Below, one piece after another: positions 35,350-44,247 of a stretch of DNA of 64,000 nucleotides. Made by a program: the position numbers and the translations under genes. Origin of the DNA: Planctomycetaceae bacterium (GTDB lineage Bacteria; Planctomycetota; Planctomycetia; Pirellulales; Pirellulaceae); contig JACKHN010000006.1 of the NCBI GenBank assembly GCA_020638975.1, positions 310,001 to 374,000 of the forward strand. The letters run 5' to 3'. The notes below the pieces were generated by a model, which made no database searches, was not told where the DNA came from, and was given only the letters and a program-made list of their open reading frames with translations. Position 1 is the first letter of the stretch; each line of letters opens with the position of its first letter.

Positions 35350-35529
35350 GCGGTACAGTTTGAAATTCCTGAAAGTAGGACGGCCACTCTTGGCCGTCTT
35401 TCGTCGGGCAGGAGTGCCCGACTTACCGCACTCTTGGCCGTCTTTCGTCGGGCAGGAGTGCCCGACTTACCGCACTCTTGGTGGTCTTTTGTCGGGCAGG
35501 AGTGCCTAGCTTACCGCAAACTGCACCAC
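35350..35529 (+). mobile_element. 180-bp inverted-repeat element with three double-hairpin units, copy 2
   Basis: Same orientation and length as 33743-33922. The ends are GCGGTACAGTTTG and CAAACTGCACCAC, an imperfect inverted repeat. Three 44-bp units start near 35385, 35429 and 35473. The first two keep both hairpins; the third has mutations (TTGGTGGTC, GCCTAGC) that break the arms. Confidence 0.8.
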
Positions 35530-35532
35530 TAC

Positions 35533-35907
35533 TCAGAAGCGACTATAAGGTCGCGGGAAGAGGAATCCTGGATAGGCTGGATAGTAGCGGTATGCTGTTG
35601 GTGGGCCCGTCGGCGAACTCATCGCCGGCACGGTCGATGAAGGTGGCCGCGATGGCGAGTAGCCAAAGGCTGCGTTAATTGCCATTCGCTCTCGTCGCTG
35701 TGCGGCTCGCAATGCCGCATTACGATGGACCAATTCTCGTGCTGTTTCCTGACTTTGGTAACTACGCGACTCGAACGGCGGCGACGTATTTCGATCAGGG
35801 ATAAAGAACCCTTCTTGAGATGAAGGTGCTGGTAATTCGGTGTCTTGGGCATGGACAGCCGGCGCACACAGGATTGTCAGCACGCACAGGCAAAACAGAT
35901 TCTTCAT
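35533..35907 (-). CDS. Small secreted Pro/Arg-rich protein, unknown function
   Basis: A 124-residue protein with a Sec signal (NLFCLCVLTILCAPAVHAQ). The mature part is rich in Pro, Ser, Arg and Tyr, with a central basic helix ELVHRNAALRAAQRRERMA and a Tyr/Pro-rich C-terminus (AYRYYPAYPGFLFPRPYSRF). The start is the second ATG (35907), nine bases after AAGGA; the first ATG abuts that site. I do not recognise the family, and the C-terminus looks disordered. The stop is four bases from the neighbouring repeat element. Confidence 0.6.
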   Translation of the reverse strand: MKNLFCLCVLTILCAPAVHAQDTELPAPSSQEGFFIPDRNTSPPFESRSYQSQETARELVHRNAALRAAQRRERMAINAAFGYSPSRPPSSTVPAMSSPTGPPTAYRYYPAYPGFLFPRPYSRF

Positions 35908-36147
35908 AACCAGCATTCCTTGCTGCGACTCGTCGCTTAATTCAAGTTCTGCGCTTCACGATGCGCGCGTCTACTAGTACGAGTCGGCCTTTACCGATTG
36001 GAACATTTAACCTGTTCGCCAACGCGACAGAGGCGACGACAGACGCCTTATTGAGGCGCAAACTGCACAGAGGACAGCACTTGAGAGACGCGACTGGCAA
36101 TCGACGATGTGCCCACGTTGGCAAGCTGTATCGAATCCGTAAGCTGT

Positions 36148-36942
36148 TCAGGCAGCGTTGATCCGCGAACCGATCACTCGCGAGTACAGAAGTTTGCTGT
36201 CGCGATGTGCGTAAACCGCCAGGTAGTAGACTCGCCCATTAGCCTGCCATGCGCCGACATGCCATCCATTAGGAGACGGGTATCCGGCGGGTGGCGACGG
36301 CGGAAACACTTCAGTAGACGTTGGCTTACTTACGAACAGTCGCACGATCTCGCCGTTCTCTTGGGGTGTCATGTTTAAGTCGTAACAGAGAGTCCGTTGC
36401 TTCAAAACCCACTGCCAGCGATCGTCACTTCGGAGTTCAAGCGGCTTCCACGCCGGAAAGTCCTGAGGAGAGGAAACGTCGGCAATCCGCTGCCAGTCCG
36501 CCTCGTCAAAATCCTCATTCCATCGGTCCACACGCTCGGCGACGGCACGATCGGATGGCGTCGACTTCTGCTGCGGCATCGCGAACCAAATCGAAACCAC
36601 AGCGGCCACCGTTGCCAAAGACGCCATGCCTGCTCTCACGGTGAACCATCGTCGTGACGTCCTCTTCGCCGGCTCAACTGCGGTCTCGACGTCTGCAACC
36701 GCAGGCTCCTCCTCGAACTGATCGAGCGACGCCAATAGGCGTTCGGCGAATCCAGGCGGAGGCGCGACAGCCTGAAAGGTCGTTCGCAGTGTGGTGTCGA
36801 ACTCCTGGGATCGCGCAAAGACTCGCTGCAGCTTCGAATCCTCCGACAACGCTTGAGCCAACTCGCTGAATTCAGGTTGGTCGAGATCGTCGTGGCCCGG
36901 TCGACATGCATCAATCATGTCGTGCAATGGTTCAGATTTCAT
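36148..36942 (-). CDS. Probable anti-sigma factor, single membrane segment
   Basis: A 264-residue protein whose ATG lies two bases after the sigma-factor stop, so the two are co-translated. The N-terminal 100 residues are acidic and presumably cytosolic, followed by a basic stretch (KRTSRRW) and one membrane segment (AGMASLATVAAVVSIWFAM, about 104-122), then a roughly 140-residue exported domain. That topology and position indicate an anti-sigma factor that holds the adjacent ECF sigma factor. No HxxxCxxC zinc anti-sigma motif is present, so it would be of a non-ZAS type. The signal sensed is unknown. Confidence 0.75.
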   Translation of the reverse strand: MKSEPLHDMIDACRPGHDDLDQPEFSELAQALSEDSKLQRVFARSQEFDTTLRTTFQAVAPPPGFAERLLASLDQFEEEPAVADVETAVEPAKRTSRRWFTVRAGMASLATVAAVVSIWFAMPQQKSTPSDRAVAERVDRWNEDFDEADWQRIADVSSPQDFPAWKPLELRSDDRWQWVLKQRTLCYDLNMTPQENGEIVRLFVSKPTSTEVFPPSPPAGYPSPNGWHVGAWQANGRVYYLAVYAHRDSKLLYSRVIGSRINAA

Positions 36943-36944
36943 GA

Positions 36945-37538
36945 TTACTTCAGCGATCTTATAGGAGTAGGTTGCTTCTGATCTTGGTCGTCAGCGGATG
37001 ACGGTGATTCGTCGGTATGCTTTAAAGCCGCAGTTGCCATGGCGTGTCGAAGACGGCCTTTTGCTCTCGCCAGCCGGCTCATTACGGTGCCGATCGGGAT
37101 ATCCAATTGCTCGGCAATCTCTTTGTAGGAAAGCTCTTCGTAGTAAAACATCGTGACACAAAGTTTGAACTCATCGCCAAGTTCATTGAGCGCGGATTGA
37201 AGTCGCTCTTCGTCGAATGGACAATCATCTGGGAAACGGTCCGGGATCTCATCCACATTCAGTTCAAAGTTCACCGCCGCCGAAGGGCGTTGTCGGCGGC
37301 GACTTTTCAGGAACGACGTCCGAGTGATTGTGTACAGCCAACGGATCACCTTGTCCTGCTCACGAACTTGATGCATCCGCTGATGGGCGATCATGAACGT
37401 CTGCTGCGTCAGATCCTCGGCGTCGGCTACCGATCCCGACAAGCGATACGCGTATCCGTAAATCGCGGAATAATGTTGTTCCACGAGTTCACGGAGACGG
37501 GTCGGCTCGGAGGATGCAGTTTGAGCTGCCGCTGACAT
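36945..37538 (-). CDS. ECF-type RNA polymerase sigma factor
   Basis: A 197-residue sigma factor from the ATG at 37538. Region 2: VEQHYSAIYGYAYRLSGSVADAEDLTQQTFMIAH and the adjacent KVIRWLYTITRTSFL. Region 4: LGDEFKLCVTMFYYEELSYKEIAEQLDIPIGTVMSRLARAKGRLR, a helix-turn-helix binding the -35 element. A 40-residue upstream extension in the same frame lacks sigma features. It is co-transcribed with the anti-sigma factor and divergent from an acidic lipoprotein, which may be a target of the pair (inference). Confidence 0.92.
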   Translation of the reverse strand: MSAAAQTASSEPTRLRELVEQHYSAIYGYAYRLSGSVADAEDLTQQTFMIAHQRMHQVREQDKVIRWLYTITRTSFLKSRRRQRPSAAVNFELNVDEIPDRFPDDCPFDEERLQSALNELGDEFKLCVTMFYYEELSYKEIAEQLDIPIGTVMSRLARAKGRLRHAMATAALKHTDESPSSADDQDQKQPTPIRSLK

Positions 37539-37755
37539 TGGGGACTCGGCGGATAGTTGATTAACACGACCGGCGGTAGTACAGATCCGATGGCTTGGCG
37601 CGAAATTCCTGATAAATCCGAATTTCTTCGGGAATAATATCGTATCCTTCTGGGTCAAGCCTTGTATCGAACCAACAAGAGCTGTTCAAGCATAACCTAG
37701 CCATTCGGCCAAAGCCTGGACATCTCAATACACCCTATTTACGAAGGATGTTCAC

Positions 37756-38046
37756 ATGAACAAGACATTTCGTATCGGCAGTTTGCTCATTGGTCTTGGC
37801 TTATGCATCGGCTGCGGCGCCCCCGACACTTCCACACAGGCCGAGCCGGCCATGGAAGCTCCTGGATATGAGCAGGAGATGACGGGCGCAGCGGAAGAGA
37901 CCGCCGAGGTCGTCGAAGAGGCCGTGGTAGAAACAACGGAAGAAGCTCCTGCTGAAGCTCCTGCTGAAGCAGCCGCGCCAGAAGCACCAGCCGAAGCAGC
38001 ACCTGCTGCGGAAGAAGCTGCTCCAGCGGCGACCGACGCCCCGTAG
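37756..38046 (+). CDS. Ala/Glu/Pro-rich acidic lipoprotein
   Basis: A 96-residue lipoprotein: signal with lipobox LCIGC (Cys at 20), then a low-complexity, strongly acidic tail of Glu, Ala and Pro with EAPAEAP-type repeats and no aromatic core. It resembles an extended spacer or cell-wall-spanning linker. The start ATG follows AAGGA at seven bases. It is divergent from the ECF sigma gene, with 217 bp between starts, and ends at a strong terminator. Because the composition is low-complexity, database similarity would be uninformative. Confidence 0.75.
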   Translation: MNKTFRIGSLLIGLGLCIGCGAPDTSTQAEPAMEAPGYEQEMTGAAEETAEVVEEAVVETTEEAPAEAPAEAAAPEAPAEAAPAAEEAAPAATDAP

Positions 38047-38073
38047 TATTATCGGGCCGTAAAAGAAGTACGA

Positions 38074-38103
38074 GCGACGGGAATTTCCCCGTCGCTTTTT
38101 TTA
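38074..38103. terminator. Rho-independent terminator
   Basis: GCGACGGG-AATTT-CCCCGTCGC followed by TTTTTTT. The stem is eight or nine bp with a classical T-run on the plus strand, ending the lipoprotein transcript; it overlaps the end of uvrB coming from the other side. Confidence 0.9.
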
Positions 38104-40170
38104 TGGCATCTTCGGTCGCGGGACTTTCGTGCCGCCTTTCGCGCTGCGTCGCCGTCGGCCTTTTGGCTTGCTCGAATCCAGTGCTACGTCGCTCATCGGC
38201 TTGCCGATGGAGTCACGCAATTGCGTAATACGGTCACGAAGCGACGCGGCTCGCTCGAACTCCAGTGCTTCGGCAGCCGCCATCATCTCGGATTCCAATT
38301 CGTTGACGTACTCTTCGGTGATGTAAACTGTCTCGTCCGTGCGTCCTACCGCCGCGTTGGCGTTGCGGTGTGCTAGAGCGACTGCCTCAATGCCGGCACG
38401 AATTGTCTTTTGGATGGTTTCAGGGGTGATGCCGTGCTCTTCGTTATAGGCTTGCTGCAAACTGCGGCGGCGATCGGTTTCATCAATGGCCTTTCGCATT
38501 GAATCGGTGACTTTGTCCGCGTACAGGATAACCTTGGCCTTTACATTACGAGCCGAGCGACCGATCGTCTGAATCAGCGATGTCTCGCTCCGCAGGAATC
38601 CTTCCTTGTCGGCATCAACAATCGCGACCAGCGACACTTCCGGAAGATCGAGCCCTTCGCGAAGCAAATTAACGCCAACAAGAACATCGAAGTGCCCCTC
38701 GCGTAAATCGCGAAGCAACTCGACTCGCTCAAACGCATCCAACTCGCTATGCAACCACTTGCAGGCGATACCCTGCTCGTTGATGTAGGCGGACAGATCT
38801 TCCGCCAATCGCTTCGTGAGTGTCGTGACGAGGATTCGCTCTTTGACTTCGATCCGCTTGCGAATCTCATCCAACAGATGTTGGACTTGTCCGCGCGAAG
38901 GCACAACTTCGATGACCGGATCGAGCAAGCCCGTGGGGCGAATAATCTGCTCGACCACTTCGCCCCCGCTCTTCTCCAATTCGTAATCGCTGGGTGTCGC
39001 CGATACGAACACAACCTGCTTCGCCTTCTTCTCCCATTCCTCGAACTTCATGGGACGGTTATCCAAGGCACTCGGCAGCCGGAAACCGTGCTCGACGAGC
39101 GTTCCCTTGCGGCTCTGGTCGCCGGCATACATGGCGCGGATTTGCGGTACGGTGACGTGCGACTCGTCGATGATCAGCAGGAAATCTTCGGGAAAGAAGT
39201 CGTACAAGGTGTACGGAGCAGCGCCAGCGGGACGCCCAGATAGCAACCGACTGTAATTCTCGATACCTGGGCAGTGGCCAACTTCTTGCAACATTTCAAT
39301 ATCGAACCGGGTCCGAGCATTCAAGCGTTGGGCTTCGAGGAGCTTTCCTTGATCGCGAAACACCTGCAGCCTCTCTTCGAGTTCCGCTTTGATTTCGGCA
39401 ACCGTATTCTTGATCCGGTCCTCGGGCATGACAAAGTGCTTCGCCGGATAGATAAAAAGTTGATCCTGCGTCGCGATTACTTCGCCACTGACCGGGTTGA
39501 TGAACGACAACGCGTCGACTTCGTCACCCCAGAACTCGATGCGGAATGCGAACTCCTCATACGCCGGCCACAGTTCAACGCAGTCGCCTCGAACGCGGAA
39601 CTTGCTCCGCTCGAAACCCACATCGTTGCGGTCGTACTGAATGTCGACCAGCTTCATCAACATCTCGTCGCGATCGATCATCTGACCCTTGCGCAACGAG
39701 ACCATCATTTTTTTATAGTCGTCCGGCGAGCCGAGCCCGTAGATGCTGGAAACGCTTGCCACGATGATGACATCGCGACGACTAACCAGCGAACTGGTCG
39801 AAGCCAATCGCAACCGATCGATCTCGGAATTGATCGAGGCGTCTTTCTCGATATAGATGTCGCGTTGCGGAATATAGGCTTCCGGTTGATAGTAGTCGTA
39901 GTAACTGACAAAGTAGTGAACCGCGTTGTTGGGAAAGAACTCGCGGAACTCGCCAAACAACTGAGCAGCCAACGTCTTGTTGTGCGAGATCACCATCGTC
40001 GGCTTCTGCACGGCCTGGATCACGTTGGCCATCGTGAACGTCTTGCCCGAACCCGTGACGCCCATTAACACCTGATGGCTGCGATTCGCCTGAATCCCGT
40101 CGACGAGTGCTGCGATGGCCTGTGGCTGATCGCCGTCTGGCTTATAGGGAGCTTCGAGTCGGAAATCCAC
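38101..40170 (-). CDS. uvrB: Excinuclease ABC subunit B
   Basis: A 689-residue UvrB, the helicase-like damage-verifying subunit of nucleotide excision repair; it works with UvrA and UvrC, neither of which is in the window. Walker A is GVTGSGKT (37-44). Other hallmarks: the beta-hairpin region YYDYYQPEAYIP, LLIIDESHVTVPQ (Walker B/DEAH-like), VFVSATPSDYELE, VGVNLLREGLDLPE, QTIGRSARN and a C-terminal UVR motif (ELESEMMAAAEALEFERAA) before a basic tail. The start is GTG at 40170, eight bases after AAGGA. Slightly longer than the 673 residues of the E. coli protein, mainly because of the C-terminal basic tail. Confidence 0.97.
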   Translation of the reverse strand: MDFRLEAPYKPDGDQPQAIAALVDGIQANRSHQVLMGVTGSGKTFTMANVIQAVQKPTMVISHNKTLAAQLFGEFREFFPNNAVHYFVSYYDYYQPEAYIPQRDIYIEKDASINSEIDRLRLASTSSLVSRRDVIIVASVSSIYGLGSPDDYKKMMVSLRKGQMIDRDEMLMKLVDIQYDRNDVGFERSKFRVRGDCVELWPAYEEFAFRIEFWGDEVDALSFINPVSGEVIATQDQLFIYPAKHFVMPEDRIKNTVAEIKAELEERLQVFRDQGKLLEAQRLNARTRFDIEMLQEVGHCPGIENYSRLLSGRPAGAAPYTLYDFFPEDFLLIIDESHVTVPQIRAMYAGDQSRKGTLVEHGFRLPSALDNRPMKFEEWEKKAKQVVFVSATPSDYELEKSGGEVVEQIIRPTGLLDPVIEVVPSRGQVQHLLDEIRKRIEVKERILVTTLTKRLAEDLSAYINEQGIACKWLHSELDAFERVELLRDLREGHFDVLVGVNLLREGLDLPEVSLVAIVDADKEGFLRSETSLIQTIGRSARNVKAKVILYADKVTDSMRKAIDETDRRRSLQQAYNEEHGITPETIQKTIRAGIEAVALAHRNANAAVGRTDETVYITEEYVNELESEMMAAAEALEFERAASLRDRITQLRDSIGKPMSDVALDSSKPKGRRRRSAKGGTKVPRPKMP

Positions 40171-40205
40171 GCGGTTCGTCCTTGATGGGAGATGGCGTTG
40201 TCAGG

Positions 40206-40628
40206 TTACTGACGAGCAACGTCTGCTTTGTCGGGGTGATTGGACTCGTCAGGAATGGGTAGCAGATACGGACGCATTCGGTCGATCGTCCGCGGGCCTA
40301 TTCCGCTGACTCGTCGAAGATCGTCGTGGCTCTCGAACCCTCCACGGTCACTGCGATCCTGGACAATTCGCTTCGCCATAGATTCGCCGATCCCCGGCAG
40401 TAGTGTCCACTCGGTCCAGTCGGCAGTATTCACGTCTAATTTGAAGTCCAACGAAGTCGGTTCTGCATGATCGATATCGATTAACCGACCCCGTAGTCCG
40501 CCCTGGTATACCCACGAAACAACGAGCACGGCCAGGGCCGCGGTCGTGATCACAGCAACCGCCAACTGGTCGGTCGAACGAATTCCCCACCGGGTTTGTC
40601 GGTTCGAGTTGTATGGGGCATCATTCAC
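40206..40628 (-). CDS. ComEA-like helix-hairpin-helix protein
   Basis: A 140-residue protein with one membrane anchor (QLAVAVITTAALAVLVVSWVY, about 21-41), then a helix-hairpin-helix pair: VNTADWTEWTLLPGIGESMAKRIV and LRRVSGIGPRTIDRM. The layout matches ComEA, which binds DNA at the outer face of the membrane during uptake, or related HhH repair proteins. The stop lies about 36 bp before the uvrB start on the same strand, so the two are likely co-transcribed. No other competence gene is in the window. Confidence 0.85.
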   Translation of the reverse strand: MNDAPYNSNRQTRWGIRSTDQLAVAVITTAALAVLVVSWVYQGGLRGRLIDIDHAEPTSLDFKLDVNTADWTEWTLLPGIGESMAKRIVQDRSDRGGFESHDDLRRVSGIGPRTIDRMRPYLLPIPDESNHPDKADVARQ

Positions 40629-40702
40629 GGCGGGTGTCTGTTCGCTTATCGAAGGGATATTATGCAGGGTCGAATCTACAAGTGTTGCCTATTGAGGCCA
40701 GT

Positions 40703-41617
40703 ATGACAAGGAAAGACTTCAAGCAGGTTACCTGGGACGCCGAGACAATCGATGATTGTCGGCAGTTAATCCGTCTGGCGGTCCGTGAAGACTTGGGACG
40801 AGGGTTCGATCTGACAACGGTCGCACTCGTTCCGCACGATTCCCGTGGAAAAGCTGATATCGTCTGCCGGGAGCCGGGCGTCATCGCAGGGCTTCCAGCC
40901 GCCGAATGCGTGTTGCGCGAGATGAATGCCGACATCCAGTGGCATGCCCTAGTCGACGACGGAACGCGAGTCGAACCAGGAACGACGGTTGCGACGCTGG
41001 CGGGATCGACCCGCGATTTGCTCACCGCCGAGCGTCCGGTGTTGAACTTTCTAGGAAAGCTCTCCGGAATCGCGACGCTCACGCGGCGGTATATCGACCA
41101 GGTCGCACATACCCGCGCCCGCATCTACGACACGCGGAAGACGACTCCCGGTTGGCGGAGACTAGAAAAGTATGCTGTTCGCTGCGGCGGCGGCACGAAC
41201 CATCGCACGGGTTTGTCCGACGCGATTCTTATCAAAGACAACCATCTGGCGCAAGGAAAGTGGAATCTAGCGGATGCGATTTGCACCGCACGTGCCTTCC
41301 TCGACAAGCAAGGAGCGGCCATTCCCAACCACCAGCATGCGTTGGTAGAAATCGAAGTCGACACGCTCGACCAATTGTCCGAAGCGCTGACTGCCGCCCC
41401 GGATATCGTCTTGTTGGACAATATGAGCTGCGATGAACTTCGCGAAGCAGTCCGACGGCGCGACGCGGCGGGAGTTGCGACGGAGTTGGAAGCATCTGGC
41501 GGGATCACGCTTGAAACGCTGCGAAACGTGGCGGAAACGGGCATCGACCGAATCAGTTCCGGTGCCCTCACGCATTCCGCCATCGGCCTGGACCTTGGGC
41601 TCGACTGGTGCGATTGA
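40703..41617 (+). CDS. nadC: Nicotinate-nucleotide pyrophosphorylase (carboxylating)
   Basis: A 304-residue quinolinate phosphoribosyltransferase, which turns quinolinate and PRPP into nicotinate mononucleotide in NAD synthesis. Recognisable blocks: REDLGRGFDLTT, VLNFLGKLSGIATLT, YDTRKTTPGWRRLEKYAVRCGGGTNHR (substrate-binding Arg/Lys), ILIKDNHL, EIEVDTLDQL, IVLLDNMS and LEASGGITLETLRNVAETGIDRISSGALTHS. The start ATG at 40703 follows GAGG. An upstream in-frame extension back to 40613 overlaps the divergent ComEA-like gene and is rejected. No nadA or nadB nearby. Confidence 0.96.
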   Translation: MTRKDFKQVTWDAETIDDCRQLIRLAVREDLGRGFDLTTVALVPHDSRGKADIVCREPGVIAGLPAAECVLREMNADIQWHALVDDGTRVEPGTTVATLAGSTRDLLTAERPVLNFLGKLSGIATLTRRYIDQVAHTRARIYDTRKTTPGWRRLEKYAVRCGGGTNHRTGLSDAILIKDNHLAQGKWNLADAICTARAFLDKQGAAIPNHQHALVEIEVDTLDQLSEALTAAPDIVLLDNMSCDELREAVRRRDAAGVATELEASGGITLETLRNVAETGIDRISSGALTHSAIGLDLGLDWCD

Positions 41618-41791
41618 CGTTCTCTTCTCACGATCCGTCTGGCCGAATCCGCCAAATGCAACATTTTCTTGTGTTTCCTTCAGTAACAACTACCATGAAT
41701 CTGGCCTTTACCATTTGGCAAATTGGCCTACGCGTTACCGGAAATGTCCTCGGGATTGCCCGTCCCAGGTGGCGATCCACGGACTTGATTC

Positions 41792-44143
41792 ATGCGAAGA
41801 CAGCGACAACGATCACAAAATCGCCGATCCCACCGACGTCGAGCCTTTTCCCTCGAACGTCTTGAGGATCGAGCCCTACTGGCCGTGCTGAGTGTTGGGC
41901 CAGCGGGAGCCTTTCAGACGATTCAATCAGCCGTCGACAATGCACGTCCAGACGACATCGTTGAGATTGCGAATGGCATCTACGACGAAGCGATTGATCT
42001 AAGCCGCATGGGCAGTAGCGTGGGAGGGCAGCCTGCTGATTTGATTTTGCGAGGCGAGTCATCGAATGCGATCCTGCGAGCCCCCTCTGGATCGGCGATT
42101 TCGAATACCTCGGCGATCACCGGCGAACTCACGATCGAAGGCTTTACAATTGAGTCACCAACCGCCGCTGCGACTTCGTACGGAATTGTGCTAGCCAACG
42201 TCACCGGGCCGATCACCGTTCGTGCGATGACGTTCCAAAATATCGCCGCCACGGCGTTGTCACTCGACACCGTCTCTGGCAAAGTAGCCGTCCGGGATAA
42301 CGATTTCTTCGGGACCGGGACGACGGACGGAACAAATGCGATTCTGCTTCGCGAGGTGAATGGCATCGGTGTGATTAGCAATAATCAGCTGACCAATGTT
42401 TTGGGCACGGCCATTCGTGTGAACCAGGGTGATGGAACGGAAGCGTTATTACTGCTCGCAGAGAATGTCGTTCGCGGCGATGCCAACTTTCTAGCAACAA
42501 CTCAAAATGCCATCATTGGCTCCGTGAGTGGGGACGCTCGCCTGGATTTCTCGCTCGATCGCAACACTCTTGAGAATCTAGGCGGACGTGCCATCGACGT
42601 TCGGATCACGGGACAGTCCGAGGTGCAGACTCGTTGGACGCGGAACGTCGCCTCCCAGATTGGCGGAGATGCGGCGTTTTTGCTGACGGTATCAGGCGTT
42701 TCTCAAGTTGCGTTCGGAGCGGTGAACAACTCGATTTTGGACACGGCGAGCGACGGCATGCGCGTTACCATCAATGATGCCGCCCAGTTGGCAGTCGTCG
42801 TCGAAGACAACCTGCTGCTGGGGATCGGCGACGCTGATTCTGACGTTGGCGTTCGATTTAACACCGGGGCAACGGCCACAGGCAAACTGTCCGCCTCGTT
42901 GGCGAACAATGATTTCGATACGATCAGCGGCGACGGACTTGTCCTCTCTCCAGGCAATGCCGTCGACGCCACGTTCGCGATCTTCGACAATTTCTTTACG
43001 GGGACAAACTCGATCGGAGGCGATGCGGCACTGGTGTTGAGAAACGCAGGCACCAACGCGACCAACAGCATCCAGGCGGTAGTATCGGGAAACCAGTTGA
43101 TTGACGGAGTCGCCGGAGCGTATCACTTGCACCAGCAAGGCGGTTCGATTGCGATTGAAGGCGATGCGGTCACCGCGAGCGAAGAAATTGATGCGAATAA
43201 CTCTGGCGTGGGAACAAGCGTACTGGGAAGCGTCTCACTCATCCCCCTCGGTTCGCTGTTGCCAGCGACGCCACGATTACTCGGCGACTTTGTTTGGAGC
43301 GATGACAACCACGACGGGCTTCAAGATGTCGATGAGTCAGGGATCGAGTTGGTTGTATTGACGCTCACCGGAATGGAGCAACTGGGTGGCGCAGCAATCA
43401 CGCGACAGACATTGACCAACAGTGTGGGAGCATACCTGTTCAGCGCGGTTTTGCCTGGAGATTACACGCTTTCTCTGCTGCCGCCGAGCGGTCAAGTGCC
43501 GACCACACCTTCGGCTGGTGACGACACGGCGATCGACAGCGACTTCGATGCGATCACGGCGTCGGTGCAACTCACGCTCGTCGATTCAGACGATCTCTCG
43601 CTGGACGCTGGTTTGGTCGCGGGCTTTCCTTGGCAGAACGCGTCTAACTCTCTGGACGTCAATGATGATGGCAGCGTCGCGCCGATCGACGTGCTTCAGA
43701 TCATCAATGAAATCAATTCGTCTGGGCCTCACACGCTCGCGTTTCCGACGAGTCTCGTGAAGCCCCCCCCGTTTTTTGACGTCAATGGCGACAACTTCGT
43801 ATCGCCGATTGATGCGTTAATCGTCATCAATTTTCTGAATGAAGCGAATCCCGAAGGGGAAGCAGTGGCTGCCGACATCGGCATCGCCGCCTTCCTTGCG
43901 CGGCAGCCAGCCAGCCACCAAGTCAGCGAATCCGATCGCAAAGCCGATGGAAGTTTCTTCCCTCGAACTGCAGACGGGATGTTAAGAACTCCTAAGTTGC
44001 CAGAGTGGCTGCGCACCCCGATCCGTGAGCACTCGACTCGGTCGCATCGACACGACGAGTTCGCCGTCGTCTCCGAAGCCGAGTCGCTACTCGACGCACT
44101 CGTTCGCGATCGTTTACTCGCCGATCCTGCCAGACTGCTGTAA
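41792..44143 (+). CDS. LEPR-XLL surface protein with beta-helix, SdrD-B-like and dockerin-like domains
   Basis: A 783-residue surface protein. A basic N-terminus (Arg-rich, residues 1-17) leads into the LEPR-XLL-type motif LERLEDRALLA at 21-31, a planctomycete export/anchor signature. From about 40 to 500 a pectate-lyase-like right-handed beta-helix follows (AFQTIQSAVDNARPDDIVEI; many NN/DN turns). About 505-615 is an SdrD B-like domain (GDFVWSDDNHDGLQDVDESGIEL, PGDYTLSL). About 620-690 holds two dockerin-like Ca loops, NSLDVNDDGSVAPIDVLQII and FFDVNGDNFVSPIDALIVI. No catalytic residues are evident, so adhesion or matrix structure is more likely than an enzyme. The dockerin pair may be an interaction module. 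Confidence 0.85.
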   Translation: MRRQRQRSQNRRSHRRRAFSLERLEDRALLAVLSVGPAGAFQTIQSAVDNARPDDIVEIANGIYDEAIDLSRMGSSVGGQPADLILRGESSNAILRAPSGSAISNTSAITGELTIEGFTIESPTAAATSYGIVLANVTGPITVRAMTFQNIAATALSLDTVSGKVAVRDNDFFGTGTTDGTNAILLREVNGIGVISNNQLTNVLGTAIRVNQGDGTEALLLLAENVVRGDANFLATTQNAIIGSVSGDARLDFSLDRNTLENLGGRAIDVRITGQSEVQTRWTRNVASQIGGDAAFLLTVSGVSQVAFGAVNNSILDTASDGMRVTINDAAQLAVVVEDNLLLGIGDADSDVGVRFNTGATATGKLSASLANNDFDTISGDGLVLSPGNAVDATFAIFDNFFTGTNSIGGDAALVLRNAGTNATNSIQAVVSGNQLIDGVAGAYHLHQQGGSIAIEGDAVTASEEIDANNSGVGTSVLGSVSLIPLGSLLPATPRLLGDFVWSDDNHDGLQDVDESGIELVVLTLTGMEQLGGAAITRQTLTNSVGAYLFSAVLPGDYTLSLLPPSGQVPTTPSAGDDTAIDSDFDAITASVQLTLVDSDDLSLDAGLVAGFPWQNASNSLDVNDDGSVAPIDVLQIINEINSSGPHTLAFPTSLVKPPPFFDVNGDNFVSPIDALIVINFLNEANPEGEAVAADIGIAAFLARQPASHQVSESDRKADGSFFPRTADGMLRTPKLPEWLRTPIREHSTRSHRHDEFAVVSEAESLLDALVRDRLLADPARLL

Positions 44144-44247
44144 GAAGAGCGTCGGGGACGGTACTCTGGTATTCCTCGCAGGCATAGCGGACGTCGAAGT
44201 GCCGCGTCGGATATTCTCGGACCAGTTCCACGGCTGTCGAAACATCG

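Noticed and set aside
40613..40702. Upstream extension of nadC
   Set aside because: It overlaps the divergent ComEA-like gene and adds residues not found in the family, whereas ATG 40703 has a ribosome site.
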